Shown: positions 33,505-43,799 of the stretch, in pieces
Layout: every line of letters begins with the position of its first letter
Position numbering within the stretch: position 1 is the first letter of the stretch
Assembly (NCBI GenBank): GCA_036265325.1
Contig: DATAPH010000049.1
Location: 1 to 64,000, forward strand
Reading direction: 5' to 3'
Length of the DNA stretch: 64,000 bases
DNA from: AC-51 sp036265325
Lineage (GTDB): Bacteria > Actinomycetota > UBA4738 > HRBIN12
The notes under the pieces: generated by a model
The model's database searches: none
What the model saw: only the letters and a program-made list of their open reading frames with translations
What the model was told of the DNA's origin: nothing
Translations under genes and position numbers: made by a program

Positions 33505-34205
33505 CGATCTTCACCTGCCCTCACGACGGGGAGCTCGGCGACCACGGTGGTGCCGTGCCCAGGGGTTGACGTCATCTCGAGGGTCCCGCCGATCGCTTCG
33601 GCACGGGCCCGCATGATCCGGATCCCGAAGTGCGGGTCCTCGTCGGTCACGGCGACCATGCCGCGGCCTCGGTCCTGCACCTCGATGTGGAGCCTGTCGG
33701 CGCCGAGCGTCAGCTCGACGTGCGCATCCGGTGCTCCCGAATGCTTGGCGGCGTTCGCGAGCGCTTCACTCGCGATCGCGTACGCCGCCTCCACCGTGGC
33801 GTCGTCCAACGCCTCGATGTCTCCCTCCACCTTCACCGTCGCCGGCATGCGCCAGCGCGCGGCGAAATCCTTGATCAAGCCAGCGAGCGTGGGCGCGCCA
33901 GGGATGTCTTCCTCTTCGGTCATCTCGAACAGAAGCTCGCGGATGTGGCGAAGGTCGTCGCGGATCTCGACCTCGATCTCGTGCAGGATCCGGACCGCGG
34001 CCTCTGGGTCGGTCTCGATCAGATGCCGGAGCGTCTGGACCTCGAGCACCGCAGACGTGACTGACTGGGTCAGGCCGTCATGGATCTGCATCGCCCAGCG
34101 GGTGCGCTCCTCGAGCAGGATCGACTCCACGGCGTGTCGCACCGTGGGGTGTCCGCCCGCCACCGCGCTCTCGCGCTGGGGTGTGTTCGAAGCACCAACT
34201 CGCAC
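33501..34205 (-). CDS. Soluble NarX/DesK-type histidine kinase without sensor domain
   Basis: This product of about 234 residues has no membrane helix and no recognisable sensor domain: it begins almost directly with the dimerisation helix (EERTRWAMQIHDGLTQSVTS, phospho-acceptor His) and ends with an HATPase_c domain (ASEALANAAKHSGAPDAHVE, VQDRGRGM, HFGIRIMRARAEAIGG). I chose GTG 34205 because GGAAGGAA precedes it; a TTG at 34253 would add 16 residues. It must sense through a partner or a cytosolic cue. Its place next to the dnaK operon is divergent, not coupled. Confidence 0.87.
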   Translation of the reverse strand: MRVGASNTPQRESAVAGGHPTVRHAVESILLEERTRWAMQIHDGLTQSVTSAVLEVQTLRHLIETDPEAAVRILHEIEVEIRDDLRHIRELLFEMTEEEDIPGAPTLAGLIKDFAARWRMPATVKVEGDIEALDDATVEAAYAIASEALANAAKHSGAPDAHVELTLGADRLHIEVQDRGRGMVAVTDEDPHFGIRIMRARAEAIGGTLEMTSTPGHGTTVVAELPVVRAGEDR

Positions 34206-34549
34206 GTTCGTTCCTTCCACCTTCGGTGACCGCCCGTGGGCGGTTGAGGCCAAGTCCTTCGGTACTAGTGCCTTATTCGGACGAAGGTCTGGGGTGCTTG
34301 ACCCTTCCGGCCCTGTTCTTCCGCACAGCCCACCACGCAGCCGGGGATGCTGTGACCGCTTTCGGCTACGGCACGATGGCCCCGGTCAACCCGTGAAGAA
34401 GCCTTGGGCGCAGCGATCTCGAGGATCAGAGGTCGAAGTTGTCAATACCACGCTCAACTTTTATTCTGGCCCAGAGCGCAGTGCGCTTCGTCAACTGAGA
34501 CGCGAACCCGGGTGGCCCGCAACGGCTACCGGACCAAAGGAGGAACCAG
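34206..34549. other. Divergent intergenic region between kinase and dnaK
   Basis: This 344-base gap holds no gene that I can support. It contains the dnaK promoter with HAIR-like operator near its right end. On the minus side a leader with GGTGGAAGGAAC serves the kinase. Confidence 0.6.
34436..34467 (+). promoter_or_regulatory. dnaK promoter with HAIR-like HspR operator
   Basis: TTGTCA (34439-34444), a 17-base spacer and TATTCT (34462-34467) make a good sigma-70-type promoter. Inside it, AAGTTG (34436-34441) and CAACTT (34455-34460) form an inverted repeat, and TTGTC-N9-CTCAA matches the spacing of the HAIR element (CTTGAGT-N7-ACTCAAG) bound by HspR. The operon encodes HspR as its last gene, so a feedback loop with DnaK as co-repressor is likely. 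Confidence 0.6.
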
Positions 34550-36426
<1,877 letters not shown>

Positions 36427-36430
<4 letters not shown>

Positions 36431-36849
36431 TGGCGATGAACAGGTGGGATCCGATGCGCGATCTGTTGCGCATGGATGACGAGTTCGAGCGGCTCTTGGG
36501 CCGCCAGGCTCAGCGATCCGCGTGGTCGCCCACGATGGACGTACGCGAAACCGACGAGGACTTCGAGGTCGACCTTGATCTGCCCGGCCTCGAGCTCGGC
36601 GATGTCTCCGTCACGTTCGAGGACGGCGTGCTCGCGATCAGCGGCAAGCGGGAGCCGACGAACGAGCAGAACGCCGACACCTATCACCGGATCGAGCGCA
36701 GCTACGGTTCGTTCGCTCGGTCGCTTCGGCTGCCTCGCACGGCCGACGGCGAGAAGATCTCGGCGACGTTCGACAAGGGCGTCCTGACGGTGATGATCCC
36801 GAAGGCGGAGGTCGCGAAGCCCCGAACGATCGAGGTCACCAGCTCGTGA
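36427..36849 (+). CDS. Small heat shock protein (Hsp20/alpha-crystallin)
   Basis: This 140-residue holdase has a short N-terminus (NRWDPMRDLLRMDDEFERLL) and a full alpha-crystallin domain (SPTMDVRETDEDFEVDLDLP, then FDKGVLTVMIPKAEVAKPRT). The start is GTG overlapping the dnaK stop, with ATG one codon later. Its insertion between dnaK and grpE, with coupled translation on both sides, makes it part of the HspR-controlled unit. In most actinobacteria grpE follows dnaK directly. Confidence 0.93.
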
Positions 36850-37409
36850 CGGACGAACGCGACGACGAGGCGCCGGTGATCAAGGTCACCGACAAGCGCC
36901 GGTTCGCCGACCTCGAGGCGGTGGAGGCGGGCGAGACGCCCGCCTCCACGCCTGACGACGACACGCCCGAGCGTGCCGCATCCGGTGAGGTCGAGGAGTA
37001 CCGCGCCCACCTGCAGCGCCTCCAGGCGGAGTTCGACAACTACCGCAAGCGCGTCCTGCGCGAGCAGACGACCGCGGTCGAGATGGCGGCCGAGCCGGTG
37101 ATGCGCCGGCTGCTCGAGGTGCTCGATGACTTCGAGCTCGCACTGATGCACGCTGCCGAAGACGTCGACACCGAGCGCCTCCTCAAGGGCGTGGAGCTCG
37201 TATACGCGAAGCTTGTCGACGCGCTCGGCGCCGAGGGGCTCGAGCGCATCGAGGCAGAGGGCGAGCCGTTCGATCCGTCGCTGCACGAAGCGCTGATGCA
37301 GACCGGCGAGGGCGACGGCGAGCCGCGGGTGGCCGAGGTCTTCCGGCCGGGCTACTCGCTCCGCGGTCGCGTGATCCGGCCCGCGGGCGTGCGCGTCGAG
37401 CGGGAGTAG
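36846..37409 (+). CDS. grpE: Nucleotide exchange factor GrpE
   Basis: GrpE releases ADP from DnaK. The 187-residue product has a disordered acidic N-terminus, the long dimerisation helix (EVEEYRAHLQRLQAEFDNYR) and the beta domain ending in GYSLRGRVIRPAGVRV. GTG overlaps the hsp20 stop as GTGA. Length and motifs are normal. Confidence 0.95.
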   Translation: MTDERDDEAPVIKVTDKRRFADLEAVEAGETPASTPDDDTPERAASGEVEEYRAHLQRLQAEFDNYRKRVLREQTTAVEMAAEPVMRRLLEVLDDFELALMHAAEDVDTERLLKGVELVYAKLVDALGAEGLERIEAEGEPFDPSLHEALMQTGEGDGEPRVAEVFRPGYSLRGRVIRPAGVRVERE

Positions 37410-37417
37410 CGCCCGCC

Positions 37418-38569
37418 GTGGCCGCGACCGACGAGATCCGGCGCGAGTGGTTCGAGAAGGACTACTACGCGGTCCTCGGCGTCCCCAAGAACGCGACGCA
37501 GGCCGAGATCAAGAAGGCCTACCGCAAGCTCGCGCAGCAGCATCATCCCGATGCCAACGCGGGCGACCCGAAGGCGGAGGAGCGCTTCAAGGAGATCTCG
37601 TCGGCCTACGACGTGATCGGCGACGAGGACAAGCGGAAGTCCTACGACCGAGCGCGTGAGATGGGCGCCGCGGGGTTCGGGGGCGGCGGGTTCCCGAACG
37701 GCGGCGCAGGCGGCGGCTTCGGCGGCTATCCGGGCGGCGTCCGCTTCGACGCCACCGACGTGAACCTCGAGGATCTCCTCGGCGGCATGTTCGGGGGCGG
37801 TGGTTCGCGGCGGCGGCCGCGGCCGAGCCGCGGCGCCGACCTCGAGACGGATGTCACGTTGTCCTTCGACGACGCTATGGCGGGCGTGACCCTACCCGTC
37901 ACCCTGACCGGTCCGGCGCCGTGCCGGACCTGTCACGGGACCGGCACCGCGCCCGGCACACAGCCGATCGTCTGCCCGACATGCAGTGGATCGGGGCAGA
38001 TCGCGGTCAACCAGGGGCTGTTCTCGATGGCGCAGACGTGCCCGCAGTGTCGAGGGACGGGGCGCTTGATCGAGACGCCGTGTCCGACGTGCGAGGGCTC
38101 CGGCGCGACACGGCGGAAGCGAACGATCCAGGTCAAGATCCCGTCCGGCGTGAAGGATGGCGCGCGCATCAAGCTCGCGGGAAAGGGGGAATCTGGGTCG
38201 GCGGGTGGCCAGCCGGGCGATCTGTTCGTGCGGGTGCACGTGCGCGGCAGCGACCTCTTCGGCCGCAAGGGCAACGATCTGACGATCGATGTTCCGGTCA
38301 CGTTTCCCGAGGCGGCGCTGGGTGCACACGTCGAGGTGCCGACGTTGCAGGGTCCGGTGACGCTGAAGGTGCCGGCGGGCACGCCGAGCGGCAAGACGTT
38401 CCGTGTGCGAGGCAAGGGCGCGCCGAAGCGCGGCGGCGGACACGGCGACCTCCTCGCGACGGTCGTCGTCGACGTGCCGCGCAAGCTCTCGAGGGAGCAG
38501 AAGAAGCTGGTGGAGCAGTTGGGCGAGGCAACGGACACGTCGCCGCGAGCAGGCATGGGGGTGAGCTGA
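37418..38569 (+). CDS. dnaJ: Chaperone DnaJ (Hsp40, type I)
   Basis: This 383-residue co-chaperone stimulates DnaK ATPase. It has the J domain with HPD (QQHHPDANAGDPKAEERFKE), a Gly/Phe-rich linker, four zinc-finger repeats of the CxxCxGxG type (CRTCHGTG, CPTCSGSG, CPQCRGTG, CPTCEGSG) and the C-terminal substrate domains. The start is GTG eight bases after the grpE stop. Being next to hspR, it is the DnaJ1-type gene of actinobacteria; a second dnaJ often exists elsewhere. Confidence 0.95.
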   Translation: MAATDEIRREWFEKDYYAVLGVPKNATQAEIKKAYRKLAQQHHPDANAGDPKAEERFKEISSAYDVIGDEDKRKSYDRAREMGAAGFGGGGFPNGGAGGGFGGYPGGVRFDATDVNLEDLLGGMFGGGGSRRRPRPSRGADLETDVTLSFDDAMAGVTLPVTLTGPAPCRTCHGTGTAPGTQPIVCPTCSGSGQIAVNQGLFSMAQTCPQCRGTGRLIETPCPTCEGSGATRRKRTIQVKIPSGVKDGARIKLAGKGESGSAGGQPGDLFVRVHVRGSDLFGRKGNDLTIDVPVTFPEAALGAHVEVPTLQGPVTLKVPAGTPSGKTFRVRGKGAPKRGGGHGDLLATVVVDVPRKLSREQKKLVEQLGEATDTSPRAGMGVS

Positions 38570-38570
38570 G

Positions 38571-38963
38571 ATGGCCGACGAGTACGAGCGTGACGAAGAT
38601 CGCGCCGTCTATATCATCAGCGTCGCCGCGGAACTCGCCGGCGTGCATCCGCAGACGCTCCGTATCTACGAGCGGAAGGGCCTCGTCGCGCCGCAGCGCA
38701 CATCGGGCAACACCCGGCGCTACTCGGATCGCGACATCGCGTTGCTCCGCCAGATCCAGGACCTCACCCAGGAAGGCGGGATCAACCTCGCCGGCGTGAA
38801 GATGATCATCGAGCTTCAGGCGCAGCTCGACGCGCTCCGCGCCCAGACCGACGAGCTGCAGGACCGCCTCCGCGAACGCGAGCAGGACGCGGAGACCGAA
38901 GGGAAGATCGTGCCGCTGACGAGCGTGTTCCTGCCGCCGTGGCAGGGCCGGTCTCGCCGGTGA
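38571..38963 (+). CDS. hspR: Heat-shock repressor HspR (MerR family)
   Basis: This 130-residue repressor has a MerR-type winged helix (YIISVAAELAGVHPQTLRIY, ERKGLVAPQRTSGNTRRYSD) and a coiled-coil C-terminus. In Streptomyces and mycobacteria HspR binds HAIR sites with DnaK and represses dnaK operons. The gene closes the operon it should control, and a HAIR-like site lies in the dnaK promoter. The stop overlaps the downstream GNAT gene as GTGA. Confidence 0.94.
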   Translation: MADEYERDEDRAVYIISVAAELAGVHPQTLRIYERKGLVAPQRTSGNTRRYSDRDIALLRQIQDLTQEGGINLAGVKMIIELQAQLDALRAQTDELQDRLREREQDAETEGKIVPLTSVFLPPWQGRSRR

Positions 38964-39508
38964 CCATCGTCCTGCAGGACGCGGGCGTCACGCTTCGTCC
39001 GTTCGAGCCGGCGGACTTCGAGGTCCTCTGGCAGGAGGAAACACGCGATCGCGGCGAGTTCGAGACGCCGTGGGCGGCGGACGACGACGCCGCCAGGGAA
39101 CGGGTGCGCGCCCGCGTCGAGCAGTCGGGCACGTGGCGCGACGGCCGGGTGCTCGACCTCGCCGTCGTCGTCGACGGACGTGTGGTCGGCGACGTTCAGG
39201 CACGGCGCGACGTCGCCTACGCGCCACCGGGCATCTATGACCTGGGGATCGGCTTGTTCGCGGACCGCCGCGGACACGGCGTCGGCACGACGGCGATCCG
39301 GTTGCTGACGGCGTTCCTCTTCGACGAGGAGCACGCCGTGCGCGTCACGCTGAGCACCGATCTGGACAACACCGCGATGCGCCGCGCCGCCGATAAGGCG
39401 GGGTTCACGCAGGAAGGGGTGATGCGCGGGTTCTGGGCCGTCCCCGACGCGCCGGCGCGGGACTACGCGCTCTACGCCCGCACACGCGCCGAGCACGAGG
39501 CCGGGTAG
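38960..39508 (+). CDS. GNAT-family N-acetyltransferase (RimJ/RimL type)
   Basis: This 182-residue protein has the GNAT fold: TLRPFEPADFEVLWQEETRD at the N-terminus, the acetyl-CoA loop FADRRGHGVGTTAIRLL and the C-terminal NTAMRRAADKAGFTQEGVMR strand. It resembles the RimJ/RimL group, which acetylate protein N-termini or small amines; the substrate is not evident. It is coupled to hspR by a GTGA overlap, so it may be transcribed with the chaperone operon. Confidence 0.85.
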   Translation: MTIVLQDAGVTLRPFEPADFEVLWQEETRDRGEFETPWAADDDAARERVRARVEQSGTWRDGRVLDLAVVVDGRVVGDVQARRDVAYAPPGIYDLGIGLFADRRGHGVGTTAIRLLTAFLFDEEHAVRVTLSTDLDNTAMRRAADKAGFTQEGVMRGFWAVPDAPARDYALYARTRAEHEAG

Positions 39509-39544
39509 GTCAAGCGAGGCGCGCCGAGGGCCGACGCCTTCGGG

Positions 39545-40288
39545 ATGGGCTGGTTCTTCCTGTTCGGAGTGGTCGCGGCCGGCTCGATCGCCATCGCGGT
39601 GGTGCGTGCGCGTGCCGGCGAACGGCGACAGCGGACGCTGTTCCAGCTGTGCGCCGACGCCGGTCTCGCGTGCGCCGTGCTCGACCCGTTCCCGGACACC
39701 GCGTTGCTGCCGTTCCGGGTGTTCGGATGGGGGAGCGCGCACGGCATCGAGAACGTCGTGTGGGACGGGAGCGAAGACCGCGGCATCCGGGTGTTCGACC
39801 TCTGGGTGCAACCGTCGCCCGACGAGGCGAGGCGAACCATGACCTGTGGCGTGGTGCCGTTGCCGTTCGCGGTGCCGCAGATCGCGATCCTCGCGCGCGG
39901 GCAGGCCGATCCGTCCGAGGAGCCGGTCATCGGCGATGCCGTGCACCTCGAGCTGGACGCGTTCGAGCAACGGTTCGAGGTGCGCGCGGTCGATCCGCGC
40001 GCGGCGGTGGCCCTCCTCGATCAACGCATGATGGCCGCGCTGCTTCGATCGCCGATGCGGGTCGCGATCCATGTGCGCGAGAACGCGATGCTGCTCGTCG
40101 CGCCGCTTCTCGAACCGGGGGAGATGCTCGTGCTCCTCACCTGCGCGAAAGCGCTCGCCGATCAGGTCCCACCGGTCGTCGTGAGCCTGTATCCGCCTCG
40201 CCCGAGCCGCGGCCCGTACGAGCAACGCTGGCTCCAAGGCGTGTGGTCGCCCGATCCGACCTCCGTCGATGCGCCTGAACCGGGCTGA
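39545..40288 (+). CDS. Membrane-anchored DUF3137-like protein, paralogue 1
   Basis: This 247-residue protein has one N-terminal membrane helix (WFFLFGVVAAGSIAIAVVRA) and a soluble domain. Its second half shares a pattern with the next gene: F-x-V-x(9-10)-LDxRMM-x2-LL and a final VPxVVxSLYP. I assign it tentatively to the DUF3137 type seen next to LemA genes. Function is unknown. It starts 36 bases after the GNAT stop. Confidence 0.7.
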   Translation: MGWFFLFGVVAAGSIAIAVVRARAGERRQRTLFQLCADAGLACAVLDPFPDTALLPFRVFGWGSAHGIENVVWDGSEDRGIRVFDLWVQPSPDEARRTMTCGVVPLPFAVPQIAILARGQADPSEEPVIGDAVHLELDAFEQRFEVRAVDPRAAVALLDQRMMAALLRSPMRVAIHVRENAMLLVAPLLEPGEMLVLLTCAKALADQVPPVVVSLYPPRPSRGPYEQRWLQGVWSPDPTSVDAPEPG

Positions 40289-40296
40289 GACCGGCG

Positions 40297-40310
40297 GATA
40301 ATCACCCCCG
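40297..40310 (+). promoter_or_regulatory. Leaderless -10 element for the second DUF3137-like gene
   Basis: GATAAT (40297-40302) is five of six to the -10 consensus and lies eight bases before the ATG at 40311. Confidence 0.45.
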
Positions 40311-41084
40311 ATGAGGCTCCTGCACCTGATCGGCGTCGTGGTCGAGCTCGCCTCGACGCGGCACACGCGACCACCCGTGTACGTCCCGGGGGGCGGAAGC
40401 ACCGGCGGTGGAGGTCTGAGCGCGTTCGGGCCCGGGCTCCTGTTCTTCGGCGGTGTGCTGCTCGTCGCGCTGATCGCGTACCTCGCGTACGCGATGCAAC
40501 GCGCGCGGCGCCAGGGTTTCCAGCAGATGGCCGCCCGGCTCAACCTGTCATACAGCCGGCACGATCAGCTCGGTGTGCTCGGGTATCCGTTCACGCTGTT
40601 CAGCAGGGGCGATAGCCGGAAGCTCGAGAACATCATCTCCGGGAGCTGGCAGGAGGTCGACGTCATCGCGTTCGACTACCGATATACGGAAGGGTCCGGG
40701 AAGTCGCAGACCGACTATCTCTTCGACTGCGCGATCGTGCCGATCGAAGCGGACAGCCCGCGTCTGCTGATCGAGCACGAGAACCTGCTGACGTCGCTCG
40801 CGGGCGCGTTGTCGTTCCGCGATCAGCAGTTCGAATCCGACGCCTTCAACGAGGAGTTCCGGGTGCACTGCGACGTGCCGAAGTTCGCCAACGACGTGCT
40901 CGACGCGCGGATGATGCAGTGGCTGCTGGACAACGGATCCGGCTGCTTCTTCGAGGTGGTCGGCGACCGCGTCCTGGTGGCCGGCCCGAGGATCAAGCCG
41001 GCCGAGCTCCTTTGGCTCCTCGGCGTCGCGCGCGGCTTCACGCAGCACGTGCCCAAGGTCGTCTCGTCGCTGTATCCGGAGTAG
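40311..41084 (+). CDS. Membrane-anchored DUF3137-like protein, paralogue 2
   Basis: This 257-residue protein has a short N-terminal segment, a Gly-rich stretch (VPGGGSTGGGGLSAFGPG), one membrane helix and a soluble domain with FDYRYTEGSGKSQTDYLFDC. It shares LDARMMQWLLD and VPKVVSSLYPE with the preceding gene, so the pair arose by duplication. LemA follows after 30 bases, a common neighbour of DUF3137. Function is unknown; an envelope role is suggested by context. Confidence 0.75.
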   Translation: MRLLHLIGVVVELASTRHTRPPVYVPGGGSTGGGGLSAFGPGLLFFGGVLLVALIAYLAYAMQRARRQGFQQMAARLNLSYSRHDQLGVLGYPFTLFSRGDSRKLENIISGSWQEVDVIAFDYRYTEGSGKSQTDYLFDCAIVPIEADSPRLLIEHENLLTSLAGALSFRDQQFESDAFNEEFRVHCDVPKFANDVLDARMMQWLLDNGSGCFFEVVGDRVLVAGPRIKPAELLWLLGVARGFTQHVPKVVSSLYPE

Positions 41085-41114
41085 GCTCGCAAGGGAGCAA
41101 GGAGGGGGAGACCC

Positions 41115-41798
41115 GTGGGCATCTGGGCGATCGTCATCCTCGTGGTGCTGATCTTGATCGTGGTCGGCGGCATCGCGAGCTACAACCGATTCGTGTCACA
41201 ACGCAACCTGATCAAGGATGCGTGGGCCAACATCGACACGGAGCTCCGCCGCCGGTACGACCTGATCCCGAACCTCGTCTCCACCGTGCAGGGCTACGCC
41301 GCGCACGAGAAGCAGGTCTTCGAAGACGTCACCAAGGCGCGCGCGATGGCGACCGCGGCCACCGGCTCGCCCGCCGCGCAGGCCGCCGCCGAAGGTCCCT
41401 TCGTCGCGGCGCTGCGCCAGTTGCTGGCCGTCGCCGAGAACTATCCGCAGCTGAAGGCCAACGAGAACTTCCTCGCGCTACAGGCAGAGCTGTCCAACAC
41501 CGAGGACCGGCTGCAGACCGCGCGCCGCTTCTACAACGGCAACGTCCGCGACTACAACCGGCGCGTCCAGTCGTTCCCGTCGATGGTCGTCGCGCGCTTC
41601 GGCAACTTCCAACCCGAAGAATTCTTCGAGGTCGACGACTCGCTCCGCGGCGACGCAGGCGTGCCGAAGGTCGACTTCTCGTCGATGGGGCAGCCGGCAG
41701 GCGCACAACCGGCGGTTCCCGCCGCGCCGGCCGAGCCGCCCGCGGCGCCGCCTGCCAGCGGCGGCGGAAGCGGGGCGCCGCCGCCTCCGCCGGGCTGA
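41115..41798 (+). CDS. lemA: LemA family protein
   Basis: This 227-residue protein has one N-terminal membrane helix (GIWAIVILVVLILIVVGGIA) with the rest cytoplasmic or periplasmic helical bundle: YNRFVSQRNLIKDAWANIDT, RRYDLIPNLVSTVQGYAAHE and RRFYNGNVRDYNRRVQSFPS are diagnostic. The C-terminal 35 residues are Pro/Ala/Gly-rich. A strong AAGGAGGGGG site precedes the GTG. LemA proteins have no settled function. Confidence 0.92.
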   Translation: MGIWAIVILVVLILIVVGGIASYNRFVSQRNLIKDAWANIDTELRRRYDLIPNLVSTVQGYAAHEKQVFEDVTKARAMATAATGSPAAQAAAEGPFVAALRQLLAVAENYPQLKANENFLALQAELSNTEDRLQTARRFYNGNVRDYNRRVQSFPSMVVARFGNFQPEEFFEVDDSLRGDAGVPKVDFSSMGQPAGAQPAVPAAPAEPPAAPPASGGGSGAPPPPPG

Positions 41799-41804
41799 GC
41801 GCCG

Positions 41805-43109
41805 TTACTCGGCGCCGAGCGGTGGCCGCTCGAGCTCGAACATCTCGACGTCGGGCTCGTGGAACAGTGGCTCGCGACGCACCGACCGGGTGAGGAACCA
41901 CCAGATCCCCGCCCAGAGCAGCGCGACGCCACCGGCCAGCAACACCGCGGGCCGGGCGCCGATGTGGTCGGCGAGCGTCGAGACGATCAGGCTCGACGCG
42001 CCGAGCGACAGCGTGATCAGCGCGAAGTCGAACGCGAAGATGCGGCCGCGGATGACGTCGGGCACCAATCGCTGCAGGCCGTACGTCGACAGCACCCACT
42101 GCGCGCCGCCGCCAAGGTGTGCGACCAGGATCGATAGCGCCGCGAGCCACAGCGCCGGCGCGAGACCGAGCAACGCGTAGCCGATGCCGAACGTCGCGAG
42201 CGAGCACGCGATCACGGCGAGCAGGCGCCGGTGGCCCGGTCCCGCCAGTCGGTGGCCGATGAAGGGCCCGATCAGCGCACCGACGCCGCGCGACGCCATC
42301 AACAGGCCGAAGCCGACGTCGCCCGCGTGGAAGATCTGGCGCGCGAAGACGGCGATCATCGCGAGGACGCCCGCGGCCGCGCCGAACCCGAACTTGACCG
42401 AAACCAGCGCCCACACGCGCCCGTCCTGTCGTGCATAGCGCACCGTCTGGCGGGTCGCGTCGACGATGCCGATGTGCTCGTCGTGCTCGCGCGGTGCTGA
42501 GAACGGCCGGTGGACGCCGAGCAGCAGCAGCGCCGATAGCGCGAACGACACGGCGTCGACGGTGAAGGCCACGTTGCGTCCGAACACCGCCGCCACGACG
42601 CCGCCCACGGCGGCGCCGACCGCCAGCATCGTGCCCCACAGCGCCCCGCCAAGCGCGTTCGCGGTCGGCAGATCTTCCGGGTCGACGACGTTGGGCAGCG
42701 CGGCCGACTGCGCCGGGTCGAACACGGCCGCGAACAGCGACAGACACGCGAGCAGCGCGTACGCGAGCCAGAGGTTGCTCGGTCCCACCAGCAGGAACGC
42801 GAAGCAGATGACCGTTCGCGCGAGATCACACGCGATCATCAGGCGCCGCCGGTCGAGCCGGTCCGCGAGCCATCCGGCCCACGGTGTCGCCAGGAAGATC
42901 GGTATCTCCTGCGCGAAGATCATGATCCCGACCGCAGCCGCCTCGCCCGTGACCTCGAGCACCAGGCCGCCGAGCGCCACGAACAGGAACCAGTCGCCGC
43001 CGAGCGAGATCACCGATGCGAAGAACAGTCGCCGGAAGTCGCGGTTCCGGGTCAGGAGGTCGAGGGCGGCACGGGCGCCCGTCCGCCGCTCGGCTCGTCG
43101 TTCGCCCAT
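41805..43109 (-). CDS. MFS transporter (MFS_3/enterobactin-exporter type)
   Basis: This 434-residue permease has about twelve membrane helices, beginning NRDFRRLFFASVISLGGDWF, with the family A motif in GWLADRLDRRRLMIACDLAR. It resembles the EntS-like MFS_3 group of exporters, but no substrate can be named. The ATG is supported by a leaderless TAGTCT. It is divergent from the metallo-hydrolase gene and convergent with lemA, six bases apart. Confidence 0.87.
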   Translation of the reverse strand: MGERRAERRTGARAALDLLTRNRDFRRLFFASVISLGGDWFLFVALGGLVLEVTGEAAAVGIMIFAQEIPIFLATPWAGWLADRLDRRRLMIACDLARTVICFAFLLVGPSNLWLAYALLACLSLFAAVFDPAQSAALPNVVDPEDLPTANALGGALWGTMLAVGAAVGGVVAAVFGRNVAFTVDAVSFALSALLLLGVHRPFSAPREHDEHIGIVDATRQTVRYARQDGRVWALVSVKFGFGAAAGVLAMIAVFARQIFHAGDVGFGLLMASRGVGALIGPFIGHRLAGPGHRRLLAVIACSLATFGIGYALLGLAPALWLAALSILVAHLGGGAQWVLSTYGLQRLVPDVIRGRIFAFDFALITLSLGASSLIVSTLADHIGARPAVLLAGGVALLWAGIWWFLTRSVRREPLFHEPDVEMFELERPPLGAE

Positions 43110-43123
43110 GCGGTGCCAGACTA
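43110..43123 (-). promoter_or_regulatory. Leaderless -10 element for the MFS gene
   Basis: TAGTCT on the minus strand (plus 43118-43123) is eight bases before the ATG; no ribosome-binding site lies between. Confidence 0.5.
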
Positions 43124-43153
43124 TCGGGGTCCCTGCACAAGGAAGGTGGCGCG

Positions 43154-43798
43154 ATGCTCGAGCAGCTGACGTGGTTCAAGCAGGCGGCGTTCCGGTGGCT
43201 CGACGACGAGCGAACGATCTACATCGATCCGTGGGGGACGCCCGACGACGCGCCACAGGCGGATCTCATCGTCATCACGCATGCTCACCACGACCACTTC
43301 TGTATCGAGGACATCGAGAAGCTCTCCACGCCGTCGACGAAACTCGTCGCCCCGCACGATGTCGCGGCAGAACTCAGCGGCGACGTCACGCCGGTGGCGC
43401 CGGGGGAATCGCACGACGTGGGCGGCCTTCGATTCACGACGGTCCCCGCGTACAACACCCGGGAGGAAGCACTCGACTTCCACCCACAGGCGAACCGGTG
43501 GGTCGGGTACGTGATGGACCTCGGCGGCCGCACCTACTATCACGCGGGCGACACCGACCACGCGCCTGAGCTCGACGAGGTGAAGAGCGACGTCGCGCTC
43601 GTGCCGATCGGCGGTCACTTCACGATGAACGCGGAGGAAGCGGCCGGGTTGGTGCTCGCGATGCGGCCGCAGCTCGCGGTGCCGATGCACTACGGGTTCG
43701 TGATCGGCGCGGTACCCGACGCGGAGACCTTCGCCAAGGCGGCCGACCCGGTGGCGGTCGAGGTGATGACGCCGGTCCAGCCGTTCGAGCGGTTCTGA
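43154..43798 (+). CDS. UlaG-like metallo-beta-lactamase-fold hydrolase
   Basis: This 214-residue protein has the MBL metal site THAHHDHFCIED, the HAGDTDH motif and a late PMHYGF histidine, the set seen in the UlaG/YtkL-like hydrolases (beta-lactamase_2 superfamily). Its substrate is not known. ATG 43154 follows AGGAAGGTGG and is preferred over an upstream frame that would run into the divergent MFS gene. Confidence 0.88.
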   Translation: MLEQLTWFKQAAFRWLDDERTIYIDPWGTPDDAPQADLIVITHAHHDHFCIEDIEKLSTPSTKLVAPHDVAAELSGDVTPVAPGESHDVGGLRFTTVPAYNTREEALDFHPQANRWVGYVMDLGGRTYYHAGDTDHAPELDEVKSDVALVPIGGHFTMNAEEAAGLVLAMRPQLAVPMHYGFVIGAVPDAETFAKAADPVAVEVMTPVQPFERF

Positions 43799-43799
43799 C

